From: Palaemon carinicauda
Lineage: Eukaryota; Arthropoda; Malacostraca; Decapoda; Palaemonidae
Length of the DNA: 64,000 nt
Assembly: GCF_036898095.1 (NCBI RefSeq)
Contig: NC_090767.1
Span: 26,033,654-26,097,653, forward strand
Direction of reading: 5' to 3'
Below the pieces are notes generated by a model. The model saw only the letters and a list, made by a program, of their open reading frames with translations, had not been told where the DNA came from and searched no databases. Numbering within the stretch: the first letter of the stretch is position 1; each line of letters opens with the position of its first letter. The position numbers and the translations under genes were made by a program. Below are positions 42,336-53,537 of the stretch, piece by piece.

Positions 42336-44300
42336 AGTCAGACAAGACTTTATCTTTTCGGAAACCAGGATCGAGACCGCTTCTAGCGTCTTGTCCTTTT
42401 TCCAGTGAAAAGCTAGATGGTATTGAAGAGGACGGAGGTGTAGTCTTCCTAGTGACACAAATTGATCCACGGATGACAGTGTCCCTACCAGACTCATCCA
42501 CAGCCTGACTGAGCAGCGTTTCTTCTTCAGCATCTTCTGGATGGATAGCAGGGCTGGGGGCTGATCGTCTTGTTGTTCAGCAACGTCCTCATCAGAGGGT
42601 TCCTCATCCGAAACTGATGAGGAAACGGCAACGGAGTGGGCAACGTCTGGCTTGCTGAATCCGGTCGCACTGGTGGATGCGTGACGGAGCCGGACGCAAT
42701 ATCATGGAACTGCTGCACAGTCTGTGAACTGTCAACAACCATGAGTGCGCGAGGAAGCACAGCGTCAACCCGAGACTGTCTAGACCGTCTGGGTTGTGCA
42801 GTCAACACCCTACCGGGTTGCTGAGGTTTGACGCACTGCGTCAAAACAAGTCACCTCTGCTGGTTGTTGAACGTCCTGAACGTCAAAAACCACCTCCGAG
42901 CGTCGCTTAATGTCAACGTGCGGCTGGCAACCCACACTGGGTCGCATCGGTGGAGTAACCACCTCAACTGGCGGACGCGAGTAGGTTACCTCAGCGTCAA
43001 CAGGGCGCACAACCGACCGGTTGGAAGGTTGTTGGCCAGAAGGTTCTTCTCCGCATTTAAGTCCTCTATCAAGGATGCAAGCTTGGACTGCATGTCTTGC
43101 AGCAAAGCCCATTTAGGGTCTACGGGAGCAGGTGTGGCAACAGACGGGGTTAGCGACTGAGGCGGAACTGTTTACCATCCCTGAAAGCCTTGTTATGCGT
43201 GACATAATAGTACAGCAAAACTTCAAAGGCTCGACAACAGCTGTGAAGTTGACCTGTAAACAACTTGGAGCGTCTCCTGGCTAGGCGCCAGGGAGAGTCT
43301 ACCAGAATTGAGAAGTCTATCTGGGCAGAGGCATGAACTCTCAAGCCGAGAACTTCTCTCGTGTCATATCAGACTCTCGCTCCATAAACCAGTTTAAAAG
43401 AAGGGAAAGCAAAGGCTGTATCCCCCAAACTCCTCCTGGTGAAAAACCAGTCGCCTAGCCAACGTAACGCTCTCTAGGAGAGCGAGAGAGCACTAGCTTA
43501 AAAACAACGGCTTCGAAGTAGCTAGGCCTAGTGTAAGCTCTGACGTTTAGGCGAACGAGGAGCAGCAGTTACAAAAAGATCCGGACAAAGATCCTTAAAA
43601 ATCAGCATGATTTATTTAAAGTCCATAGGAGGCTAAGCAGCTTTAGGCTCCTCTCCATCTGACAGAGTCCTCAAGGGAATATCAGTAGGAGGGAGAACAG
43701 CAACTTCCTCATCTACAGGAACCTTGTCCGATAAAAGCTGAGTCTCTTACTGGTGCATTAGTAGCGGACCAGAACGCAACGTCATGTAACTGCTTGACAG
43801 TCTGTGAACTGTCAACAACTGAACTGTCAACCACAACAGGTGCGTGAGGACGCACAGCGTCCACTCGAGACTGCTTTGACTGCCTAGACTGAGCAGTCAA
43901 AACAACTCTAGAATGCAGAGGTTGACGCACAGCGTCAAAACAAGTCAATTCCGATTGTTAGTGAACGTCTTGAACGTCAACAGGGGCATCAGCCAGTGGC
44001 CTAACGTCCAAATGCGGCTGAAAAACCATACGAGACCGCATCGAGTGTGGTTCTAAACAACCTGACTGAGGTGACTAAGCTACGCCAACGTCAACAGTAA
44101 GCACAAAGGAACGTTAGGTTGGCTGAAAGCCAGGATATCGATGAGATAAACGGCTAGACTCAACGGACTAATCGGCAGAATAGTCTTCCATAAGGGAGGC
44201 AAGCATATACTGCATGTTTTGCCATACAACCCCTTAAGGATCAACGGAAATGGTTGTGGTAATAGACGAGGGTAACGTCTGTGACCGCAACACTTTGCCT
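42336..44300 (-). pseudogene. DIRS-C1 gag with internal duplication, joined to RT thumb
   Basis: On - the DNA reads a repetitive gag-like region (QSRVDAVLPRALMVVDSSQT) at 42.84-42.53 kb, then passes directly to LKKKRCSVRLWMSLVGTLSS, the RT thumb/connection. The block at about 42600-43150 is repeated at about 43690-44250 (QSRVDAVRPHAPVVVDSS), offset about 1.08 kb. The gag C-terminus and the RT fingers and palm are missing. It cannot make an active RT. Confidence 0.65.
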
Positions 44301-45934
44301 ACAAAAAAAGACTCTCGGAGTCTGTGTTACGCTTTTGTTAGGCGGCGAGCAGTTATCCAATGACTGCATAGGGTCAGAGCTGTCCTAATGGCTGTAACCA
44401 GGATGCTGGACCTGTCCTGAAAGGACTGACTTTCGCTTAAGGGCTCCGAAACCTTGTGACAGGTTTCTTATGCGAAAAGCCTACAGATGGCGAGGAGAAA
44501 CAACGTCTCTCTCGTCTTATGGTAGGGGAGATCTTGGTAAGATACACCCGATACCATAGAGGGAAAACGTCTGTTCGTTGGTCAAGGCCTCTCGAACCCA
44601 TAAGTCGTTTGACATTACTTCTCCCCTGGGCTTGGGAGCTTGTAAGAGGTCCCGGACTAGGTGAACGACAGGCACGAACAGACGAACCCTCGGACGCAAC
44701 ACTGTAACACTTTGCGCCTCGGACGCAACACTGTAACACTTTGCGCATATCACTTTATCACTTCGATTTTCTGTTTTGCACTTATTTCTACCTGAAACAC
44801 GCAATTCTACCCTTCATTAAAAGGTAGTAATTGCGAAATTAGTCGTATAATGCAAGCTCAAAATACCAGCAAAAAACAGAAAACATATTTTAAGTTAAAA
44901 AGAAAAATCTGTGGCTGGGAAAGAGACTAAACACTAGTTCATATAACTACGTTTTCAATCTCTCACCGCACATAGCCTGGGGACGAGAATAAAAACCTAA
45001 AAACGTTTTATCCTTCCTCCCCGTACAGCGACTAGGGACGTGAGTAACACGAGAACAACATTACCCGCTTGAACGGAACGTTTTCTCTCCTCTCTCTCCC
45101 TCCATCTCTATCTCTCTCTTTTCTCTCTTGATTTCGCACCTAAGAGAAGAGCCCAATTATATTTCGTCAAAAAAACATGTTATTTGACTAAAGGAAAAAA
45201 CTGAAAGGTTTTTCAAATAAAAAGTTCCTTTAAAATAGAATTTAAAACATTTAAGCTAAGAAAGAATGAACAAAACGTCAGAATCGATTTACTCTTACTG
45301 CAAAGTGAAACCGTGATACACTCTCTCTCTATCGTAACGATAGAGCGCATGTTGAACGTCCTGAACGTCAACAACTGCGTAGCATAAAAAACTAAACGTT
45401 AGTTCATCTTTGAAAACAGTACAAAGAATATCAAAGAAATTCTTTCATAAAAAATTACATTTAAAAAGTTTTAAATCCTTAGCTCTTTAAAAGCTAAAGA
45501 CGATATAAAGGGCTCAACGTTGATTAACTTCGGTTTCCAAGTTAGGACCGCCTACTCTCAGGAAAGTTCTATATAAACAATAGCATTAAAATTTTTATAT
45601 GTTTATAAAAAATGGAAAGTTAATCGAAGAGGCTTAATAAAGGCGGAGAGATATAAAATATATATAGGAAAATCTATAATGTGATAAGATAATTACTAAA
45701 AGCCTAAACACACTTCCGTCTAAGGGAAGGGTCGGCCATTTAAAAGTGAAAGAAAGTCCATACTCTCTTTGTCACCATAATTAAATCTATCCAAAACGAG
45801 TTCAAGTTTTAAGATGAAGATAAAGCACCTGCATAGCGAAAGCTCAAAACTAGAATAGTGTACTTCACCAAATAGTTGTGAAAACAAATCCAGTTAGCAC
45901 AGCGAATTAGTAGGTCTTGCCGGTAGCCCGACAG
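44301..45934 (-). other. DIRS-C1 leader, AT-rich, no gene seen
   Basis: Long AT-rich non-coding sequence between the gag-like block and the 5' terminal repeat. The exact tandem GCCTCGGACGCAACACTGTA (about 44690-44745) is repeated once. No domain is recognised in the short open frames. Confidence 0.5.
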
Positions 45935-46110
45935 AGAGAAAATTAAGTTCTTTGTTTACAATGAGTAATGGGTATCTGAACGACAGATGGCGCTGTTGAG
46001 TACACCCCCTACCTGTGTAGCGATCGCTGGCGAATTTATACGTAGAGTTTTTCTGTCGAGCAACAGAGTTGCAGCTATTATAATCACCGGCTAAGTTAAA
46101 TATTGAAAAA
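45935..46110 (-). repeat. DIRS-C1 5' terminal repeat
   Basis: Inverted match to 39746-39885 plus the ICR arm. It contains CAGATGGCGCTGTTGAGTAC and ends TATTGAAAAA at 46110. Confidence 0.9.
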
Positions 46111-46261
46111 GGGGGTTTGATCTGATAATGTTTCTATTCCAGTTACGGAACAAACTCGGATGCCTGTCACTGACATCATTCCCCTATTAAGGGACAATAG
46201 TTGACATTCATATAAGAACAAGTACTCAAAAAGGTGGTTTGATCTGATAATGTTTCTATTC
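46111..46261. repeat. Right flank of C1 and second 98-bp repeat copy (empty site)
   Basis: GGGGGTTTGATCTGATAATG right after C1 is followed by an uninterrupted copy of the 98-bp flank repeat (46135-46232) and by GGTGGTTTGATCTGATAATG (46233-46252). The second copy therefore shows the target without C1 (CTCAAAAAGGTGG). The period is 122 bp. Confidence 0.93.
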
Positions 46262-47160
46262 TTTACTTAACAGTTTACATTGCTTAATGGCATGGACATT
46301 ATCTGAGAAGAGTAAATACAACCACCAATTAACTGTTTATTGTATCACACCAAAGCAACAACACATTCTCAATAGAGTACAGCTGTCCCTCAGTTTAATG
46401 GATATGCTGGTTGGAGCTTAGCAAGTTTGTAAATCCAGGACCTAAAGAGATTCCCTACATAAACTAACCAACACAATACCCTTCACTTACAATCATCTTT
46501 AAGAAACTTGACAGCCTACAAATGAATCGTTTCCATAAGGAATTATGATTAGTTTACCCTTCATAGGTATCTAAATCCTTCTTACCTTTATTGAAGAGAT
46601 GTAGAATGGTCTCTATGACATACAATAACGACAAAATCTGCAATGAGCTGACATGCCGTGCATCCAGCCGATTTCTCAACAGCATTATCGTCCTTATCTT
46701 CTACGGTAACTATGGTGTCTGTATAATCACCATCTGTCCCTTAGTCATCTGCATGAGCAGCTAAAAGGCCGTCCTTCATTGTCCCTCACAGTCCTCAGCA
46801 TCATCTTGGCGGGTCTCCTTTTACAACTTGATTTTAAAGTAATGTCCTTCACCTTTAGACAGACATTTCCCCCATTCTTCTCCAGCAACGCTTTCATCTT
46901 CGTAGATCTGAAATAAGATGAAAAATAATTAAAAATCAGAACCACTCATATTGTTGAGGACTTATCATTGAATGTATCTTGCATGCATAATAATAAGCAT
47001 TGCTCTGAGGCAAATATCCAATTCCTATCAAAGACTAGCATTTTTGAGCAATAATGCACAATGGCTAAAATCCCAAGTCTTTGACTCAATTTTGAATTAA
47101 TATCAATTAGTCAGTGTTACCTTTCTAACCTCGGGTACAAAAGACACGAAAATCAAAATA
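46262..47160. other. Unassigned; weak coding-like stretch on -
   Basis: No confident gene. On the - strand, after an acceptor-like TTCATCTTATTTCAG (about 46912), one frame reads EDESVAGEEWGKCLSKGEGH, and another at about 46740-46590 reads DGDYTDTIVTVEDKDDNAVE; stops separate them. This could be a decayed exon or element end. The protein is not recognised. Confidence 0.25.
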
Positions 47161-47164
47161 AACA

Positions 47165-47280
47165 TTTTTAAAGTATTTTCTATTTTTCCTAACTAGACAA
47201 ATTTAAGTCCTTTAAAATAGGGGCACAAACTTGCCTCCCCACCTATTCCGGCAACTACTAGGCAGCCCTATATGTGGACT
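47165..47280. repeat. DIRS-A-like terminal repeat fragment
   Basis: CTATTTTTCCTAACTAGACA followed by AGGCAGCCCTAT resembles the DIRS-A 3' terminal repeat near 5400-5460 (GTATTTTTCCTAACTGTACA ... GCCAGCCCTAT). It is old and short. Confidence 0.4.
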
Positions 47281-47479
47281 AAGGAAGCAGTTCTTGGCTG
47301 ACTAGACAGACTGGAAGATGTTGCAGCACATCCTGCTAAGACGGGGGCCATTCCAAAACGGAAATGCCAAACTAAGGTTGACAATAGACCAGCTATATCA
47401 GTAATACTGACTGTGAACAGGAGTTGACCTGTGAAGAACATTCTGGCAGTGGTACCTCTGGAGAGACTTACAGCTCCTG

Positions 47480-48240
47480 CTCCGGTGTCAGCTCAGCTGA
47501 CGGTGATTCTACTGAGGATGTCAAAACCCTTTAGTCAGACTACCATGTATATGACTTGATCAGGGCCATCAAGCCTGGAATCTTTCAGTTGGAATCTGGC
47601 CAAAGTTTTACCCAATTCCTTACAGATTTTGAGACCTCCTGCGCCAATCAGTAGATATACGGCAGAAAGATCCAGTCGATGGACTACTGAGCTTGGAAGG
47701 TACCTGAAGGGGGAAGCAGACTTTCTCAGCCTATGGGGGTTCTGAGACCTCCAACCTGGAAATGAAGGATCTCCAACTCGACTGGTGCTAACGATTCTGA
47801 GAGACGAGACACTGGGAGGATGGCCCGATTCCAGAGCGCCACCTGGGAGAAGGCCAAACTGTTGAAAATTTACTCTATGCAGTTGGCCTCCTTGTATAAG
47901 TCAGCATACCCACGGTGTAACCTGGACAAAAGAGACCCAAGGCGCAAGCTCCTCAAAACTGTTCCCAGTAAAGTGGCACGTTGGCTAGAGCAATCCCTGG
48001 CCACCATAAAAATTCCTGCTGGTCGTCAGACCACTTGGTAGGATGTCCTGCTCCTGCAGTGTGTCCTGGATGACGTAACACACCAGGAGAGCAAAACGCC
48101 AGAGGATTTGTTCGAGTATACACACGCACAACTCCTCGACCTCTTCGGAAGCCTGCACCTGCCACCATTTTGCACCCCAGGCAGGTCTCCTCAGTTCCAG
48201 AGAAAACATCAGTACTCAACTTGATGGAACAAACCTCTCA
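47480..48240 (+). pseudogene. Ty3/gypsy-type gag relic
   Basis: Several frames on + together look like a retrotransposon gag: VYDLIRAIKPGIFQLESGQS followed by FTQFLTDFE, and then at 47820-48041 SATWEKAKLLKIYSMQLASL, LLKTVPSKVARWLEQSLATI. Such FxxFLxxFE ... WExxxxLKxYAxxLxxLFKxAFP patterns are typical of gypsy gag. There are stops and frameshifts throughout. Whether it belongs to the same insertion as the integrase at 56.4 kb cannot be told. Confidence 0.4.
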
Positions 48241-49250
48241 ATAAGAACACCTACCCATTTTGGTTTTAGAATGATGTCAGTGCCTAAGCAGTTGAATAAA
48301 CCCCTATTGTATATCTCTGACTGTCTCATCCACATTTGGGGTGTAGAAAGGACATTCATCAGCTCAAGAGAGTTCAGGTGTGAGGCAAGCGCATGCTGCT
48401 GAACGCAGGGAAAAGCTCAGCAATGACCTTGAGTGAACAATTGCTTTCTACATGTCTTTCAGGTCAACATGGGTGCAAGCCCCAGGGGAGCACAAACCTG
48501 GTTCATGCTCTACTAACCCCCTAGATGAAGTAGGATCACCGATTCTGGCCGAGTGGGAGACGGGGGGGCATTGGGAGTGTGGCAAAAGGTGAGCGAGCCT
48601 TGCTTGTGAATTTTACCAAAGCAGGTAGAGCAATCTCAGTTGTGCAAGGGCGTGCACGAGCCATGGGGATCGAGCCGAGTGCTAGCTTATGATGCTGGGC
48701 TCTCAATCCAGCCAGGTGAGCTGATCGACGAGGATAATTTGTGAACTGATTACTCGCTATTGCCAAAATCTCCATGGAACTCCGAAGAGTTAAAGCACTC
48801 TAGTGTCAAAACACGTAAGCCCTCCTGAACCACCTGGTCAGGACAACAGCAAACGCTTGCGACAGCATCTGCCATAAAACCCCGGAGGGTTGGCGGGCTC
48901 AGAGGAAGATCCTGGCTAAAGCATCTCTCTCAAGTGAAATGCTAGCTTCCCCCTGAATGTGAGCTGAGGACATCGAGAGGAATTCAAATCTCTAAAACAA
49001 TTTGATCCCCATACCAAATTGCTGGAAGCGAGTTGATCGCCAGACTCCGAAAGCAACTGGCTTCCGATAAGCGAGACTGGAAACGTTCAATCAACAGCAC
49101 TCACTAGGATGTGTGTTATTCATGTGTGTGTGTCAGAAAACCAAGGAGGGTTGGCAAATAGACACAGAAGGAAAGAAGTCTGATCTTAAGACTTCATAGA
49201 AGTCTAACTCCAAGGAGGAGAGAATGAGCTTTCCCCCTTGGCCAGCCTAA
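48241..49250. other. Unassigned, no gene recognised
   Basis: Mixed sequence with short open frames on both strands (for example 48536-48775 on -) and no recognisable domain, array or RNA gene. It probably consists of older repeat fragments. Confidence 0.45.
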
Positions 49251-49254
49251 GGCG

Positions 49255-49950
49255 TTAAAGGTAACATGATAATATTAATCAAGTTCTTGACTAAAGCAAA
49301 ATCTTGGGTAGCGCCATAGCCCCTGTTCTATGGTGTTCCACGGTCTTAGGGTAGAGTTTTCTTGCTTGAGGGTAAAATTGGACACACTATTCTATATTAT
49401 TTCTCTTATTCTTGATTTTCTTTTCAAGTTGTAATGGTATATACATGAAAGAATTACCTTAATGCTGTTATTGTTATCAAAATATTAGTTCTCTTATAGT
49501 TTATTTCCTTTCCTCACTGGGCTATTTTTCCCTGTTGGAGTCCTTGGACTTGGAGCATCCTGCTCTTCCAACTAGGGTTGTAGCATAGCAAGTACTGGTA
49601 GTAATAATAATAATTCCCAAGACACTATTGTATATCCTCATACCGGGAACAGAGACCAAGATACTACTGCAAGCCTAATTGGGCCCTTTAACTGGCTTAA
49701 TAGTACTGTACTACACTGGATTCACCTCTGGTTACGGCTTTTTCCTTTGCCTACACTTACACCAAATAGTCTAGCCTATTCCTTACACATTCTCCTCTTC
49801 CCTCATACACCCAACAACACTGAAGATAACCAGGAAATTCTTCTTCACTCAAGTTGTTAACTACAGCATTGTAATTGTTCAGTGGCTACTTTCCACTTGG
49901 TAAGGGTAGAAGAGAAACTTTAGCTCTGGTAAGCAGCTCTTGTAATGGCA
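49255..49950 (+). repeat. (ATT)n-tailed interspersed repeat, two adjoining pieces
   Basis: 49255-49620 contains TTTCCTTTCCTCACTGGGCT and ends CAACTAGGGTTGTAGC followed by AATAATAATAAT, the reverse of the copy nested in B2. 49690-49950 matches the other half of the B2 copy, also reversed (CATACACCCAACAACACTGA, TTCCACTTGGTAAGGGTAGA). The two halves are in an order not expected from one simple insertion. Confidence 0.65.
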
Positions 49951-50296
49951 AAATACTCGGCCACACAAATGGGTAGAACCAAGGAGGAGGAAGATAATAA
50001 ATTGAGAGAGATGCAAGACACAGCAGCACAAAGACCAATGATTAAATAGCTTACGTCCCCGACGTCATGGCAGAAAAATTCAAAACTCGCGCCAATTGCA
50101 GATTGGATAGCTAGGTGTACTACCTGTGCGCCCCAGCGAGGTACCTTGGAACCATCCCATGCTTCCTCATATCTTCCATGCCTGTAGTCTCTAGAGGAGA
50201 GGAGGGGGGAATTAAATTATATAGAACTACCGGGTATGTTAAAAAATTTATTTTATTATGAAAATATAATTTTTAAACATCTGACTTAGACGGTAG

Positions 50297-50334
<38 letters not shown>
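50297..50334. repeat. (TA)n
   Basis: About 19 TA units within the ICR-like block of C2. Confidence 0.9.
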
Positions 50335-50336
<2 letters not shown>

Positions 50337-50689
50337 CTGATTGACACCTTCGGTGTAGGGTCAGAGACAGCCAACATTGTTGGGATTTTACTTAAGAGTT
50401 AATAAACAAGCTTAAGGGTTCGTACCTGATAAGAAAGCTGACTTCAATGAATTCTTTCATTATGTCCGCTTTCCTTATGAGATCCAGCGATCCACCCAGG
50501 GGGCTGAAGACCTCTAGGAGCTGTCAAACCAGTCTAAAAACCTCTATGTGACAGGACCTCCTCCAATACCCTTGTTCCAGGGTGCTCTCAAGGAACAAAA
50601 TGACCACCTGACTAAAATCAACGATTGTGGAAGACTGTCGCATTCTCCACGAACAATCATAAGAAGACAAAAGTTCCAAGAGAAGAAAA

Positions 50690-51760
50690 GGGTATTAGGA
50701 TTATGGGAATGTAGTGGTGGATCCTTCCCCCACTACTGTACTCGCTGCTACGAATGATCCCAGAGTGATGCAGTCCTCATAAAGGGTCTAGACAAGTTTC
50801 AAATAATATGAAGCGAACACAGATTTACTCCGCCAAAAGGTTGTGTCCATATTGCTCTGCAACGATCTATTCTGCTTGAAGGCCACCGAAGTTGCTACAG
50901 CTCTAACTTCATGTGTCTTGACTTTTAAAAGCTTGAGGTCTGCCTCACTGCAATGTGCATGAGCCTCTCTTATTAAGAGCCTAATGAAGAATGAAAGGGC
51001 ATTCTTCGACCTCTGTAACGAGGGCTTCTAGACCGAGCACCAAAGAGCTTCAGACTTGCCTCGCAACTTTTTTGTTCAGTCCAGGTAGAACTAAAGGGCT
51101 CTTACTGGGCACAGGACCCTCTCCAACTCCTCGTCAACCACATCCGAAAGGTTTGGAAACTCAAAAGCCACGGGCCACGGTTGTGAAGAGCGTTCATTCT
51201 TGGCGAGAAAGCCTAACTGAAATGAGCCGATGACTTTGTATCTCGAGAAAACCAACGTTTAACTAAAAGCATGAATCCCACCGACTCTTTCAGTTGTCGC
51301 CAGACTGACCAAAAATAGTGTCTTCATCGTGAGGTCCTTAAATGAAGCTGAATGCAAGGGCTAAAACCTGTCGCTCTTAATAAACTTCAGGACTATATTC
51401 AGATGCCAAGCTGGTGAATCCTGGTGCCATTGCTTCGATGTTTCAAACAATTTGATAAGTTCCTGTAGGTCTTTATCATTAGAAAGGTCCAGTTTCTGTG
51501 CCTGAATACGGTCGCTAACATACTCCTGTATCCCTTGACGGTAGAGGATGAAAAATTGCGTTTCCTTCGAAGGTATAGCAGGAAGTCAGCAATCTGAGTT
51601 ATAAAGGTACTGGAAGAGGAAACAGAGTTGACTCTGCACCATTCTCTAAAAACCTCCCACTTGGATTGATAAACCTCGATGGTAGAAGTCCTCCTTGCTC
51701 TTGCAATAGCCCTAGCTGCCTCCTTCGAAAAACCTTTAGCTTTTGTGAGTTTTTCGATAG
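50690..51760 (-). pseudogene. DIRS-C2 tyrosine recombinase, heavily broken
   Basis: The - strand shows KTHEVRAVATSVAFKQNRSL (H-x-x-R box) at about 50920-50860, then RSKSVFASYYLK with the tyrosine, and a C-terminal VVGEGSTTT like C1. Earlier parts (core-binding and first arginine) are recognisable by DNA similarity to C1 at 41.0-41.5 kb but are split by many stops. It overlaps the end of the RNase H/methyltransferase-like gene. Confidence 0.7.
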
Positions 51761-52600
51761 TCTGAAGGCAGTTAGATGAAGAGCTTGGAGACTTTCATGG
51801 TACCTTTCCAAGTGGGGTTGTCTGAGTAAATCTACTCTTAATGGAAGGCTTCTTGGACTGTCCACCATCCATTCCAGTACCTCTGTGAACCATTCTCTTT
51901 AGGGCCAAAAGGGGGCCCACTAGAGTCAATCTGGTCCCTTCGTGTGACACAAACTTTTGCATCACTTTGTAAAGAATTTTGAACGGTGGAAATGCGTACA
52001 CGTCCAGGTTGGACCAGTCTAACAGGAAAGCGTCTTTGTGGACTGCTTCGAGATCTGGCACTGGGGAGCAGTAAGTTTCTAGTCTCTTTGTCTTCGAGGT
52101 TGCGAACAGGTCTATACAAGGACAACCCCAAAGTTGCCACAGGTTCTTGCAGACTTCTTGATGGAGTGTCCATTCTGTGAACAGAACTTTACCTCTCCTG
52201 CTGAGGCTGTCTGCCATCACGTTCTTTTCCCCCTGAATGAACCTTGTAACAAGGATGACATTCTTCTCTTTTGCCCAAATGAGAAGACTCCTCGCAGACT
52301 CGTAAAGGGACCTCGAGTGTGTTCCGCCTTGTTTGGCTATGTAAGCCAATGCTGTAGTGTTGTTGGCGTTGACCTGCACCACTGTTCAAAACTGACCCTT
52401 CGAAGCTTCTGAGGGCCAACAGGACTGCTAACAGTTCCTTTTGGTTGATGTGGAAGCTCTTTTGATCCTCTGTCCACAGCCCCGAAACCTCCAACTTGCC
52501 CAGTGTTGCTCCCCACCCCGAGTCCGAGGTGTCGGAACACAACAAGGAACCAGGAACAAGCGGTTGTAGAAACCTGGTGACCGCAAGTCTCGCACCCTCT
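51599..52600 (-). pseudogene. DIRS-C2 RNase H and methyltransferase-like region
   Basis: Pieces in three frames: LLCSDTSDSGWGATLGKLEV and HINQKELLAVLLALRSF (52641-52189 frame), NANNTTALAYIAKQGG, MADSLSR, CIDLFATSKTKRLETYCSPV and YAFPPFKIL (52382-51795), and the end at 51868-51599. The second RNase H aspartate position reads NANN where C1 has NSDN, so Asp is Asn. This, with the frameshifts, makes it inactive. Confidence 0.8.
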
Positions 52601-53325
52601 CTATGGCCCCCTTCTCCAACGAGAGACATTTGGAGTTGCATAGCTTGCCTCTTTGACTACTCTCTGTATCTGGGAGAGAGATCTATTGGAGCTAAAACTA
52701 AAGGTGGTTTCCGTATAAAAGGGATTTTGTAACCCTCCTTCAGAAGTTGTACGGACTGCTCTCCTCTTCTCCCAAGCTCGCCAGAAGTTCTGTAGCCTGG
52801 CTCCTACTACTGTCTGAAGGCAAAAGCAGTCAGACTCTGCTTTGCCCTGTTCTGAATCCTCTTCTCTTTGCTCTCCTTCCCTCGGGTCTGGAGCTACCCC
52901 TGCTGGAAGTCTTCCCTCGAAAGGGCTGAGAAAACTTAGCGAATGGAGTTTCTACCTTTGGCTTGCGGCTAGCGAAGGATGTTGGTAGAATCTTTCTTGC
53001 CGTCTTTGAAACCAAATCTTGGGTGGCCTTTTGGGTTAAAGCAGATGAAACCTCTCTAACCAACTCTTGCGGAAAAAGAGAGGAAGAAAGAGGTACATAC
53101 AGCAATTCTGATTTCTGAGAGGGAGTAACCCACACAGACAGAAACGAACACATTTGAGCTCTTTTCTTAAGAACCCCCGCTGAGAAAAGCACTGCCAACT
53201 CATTAGATCCGTCTCAACGCTTTATCCATACAGGACATGATGTGGATGAGACTAGCAGTGTCACCATCTTTAAAGGCAGAAACCTTTTTCCCCAAGGCTC
53301 CCAGAGTCCAGTCGAGGAAATTGAA
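52600..53325 (-). pseudogene. DIRS-C2 gag end and RT N-terminus, partial
   Basis: 53325-53180 in one frame reads FLDWTLGALGKKVSAFKDGD. Past a stop, 53198-52830 continues gag (SGVLKKRAQMCSFLS context, ELVREVSSALTQKATQDLVS) and ends in an Arg/Gly/Ser-rich tail. Next comes an RT start (VVGARLQNFWRAW) and, in another frame, EKGAIERVRDLRSPGFYNRL, the conserved fingers of RT. The palm with the DD motif is missing, and the sequence jumps to RNase H. Confidence 0.7.
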
Positions 53326-53537
53326 TACAGTGATACCTCTGGATACGAAAGTTTCTGCTTAGGAAAAATTCAGGATACGAAAAGTGATTCGAAGATTTTT
53401 ATGCCCCAGTATACGAATAAAATTTCAGGATACGAAAACCTTACGAGATCACAATTCTTCGCCGAGAGTAATTTTAAAAAGCAAGCGTCGCCAGACTTTG
53501 AACTTTGGTAGACTCACTTACAGCCTCCCGCTCACCC

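Larger units (their letters stand above)
39694..46110 (-). mobile_element. DIRS-C copy 1 (C1), terminally complete, RT deleted
   Basis: A 6.4-kb element in - orientation. Its sense 5' end (TTTTTCAATATTTAACTTAG) is at 46110 and its 3' end (..CAAAATAACA) at 39694. The ICR at 39937-40027 is an exact reverse complement of the two joined ends (46072-46110 and 39694-39745). RNase H, methyltransferase-like region and YR are present, but the catalytic palm of RT is missing. Gag is expanded by an internal duplication. Confidence 0.93.
50040..53325 (-). mobile_element. DIRS-C copy 2 (C2), truncated and decayed
   Basis: - strand order is gag (53325-52830), a piece of RT N-terminus (about 52790-52600), RNase H and methyltransferase-like region (52580-51599), YR (about 51750-50700), non-coding, and an ICR-like block (50200-50350) with TATTTTATTATGAAAATA-type sequence and an inserted (TA)n. 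The 3' end beyond about 50040 is missing. The 5' side ends at Tigger-2. RT catalytic blocks are absent. Confidence 0.82.
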
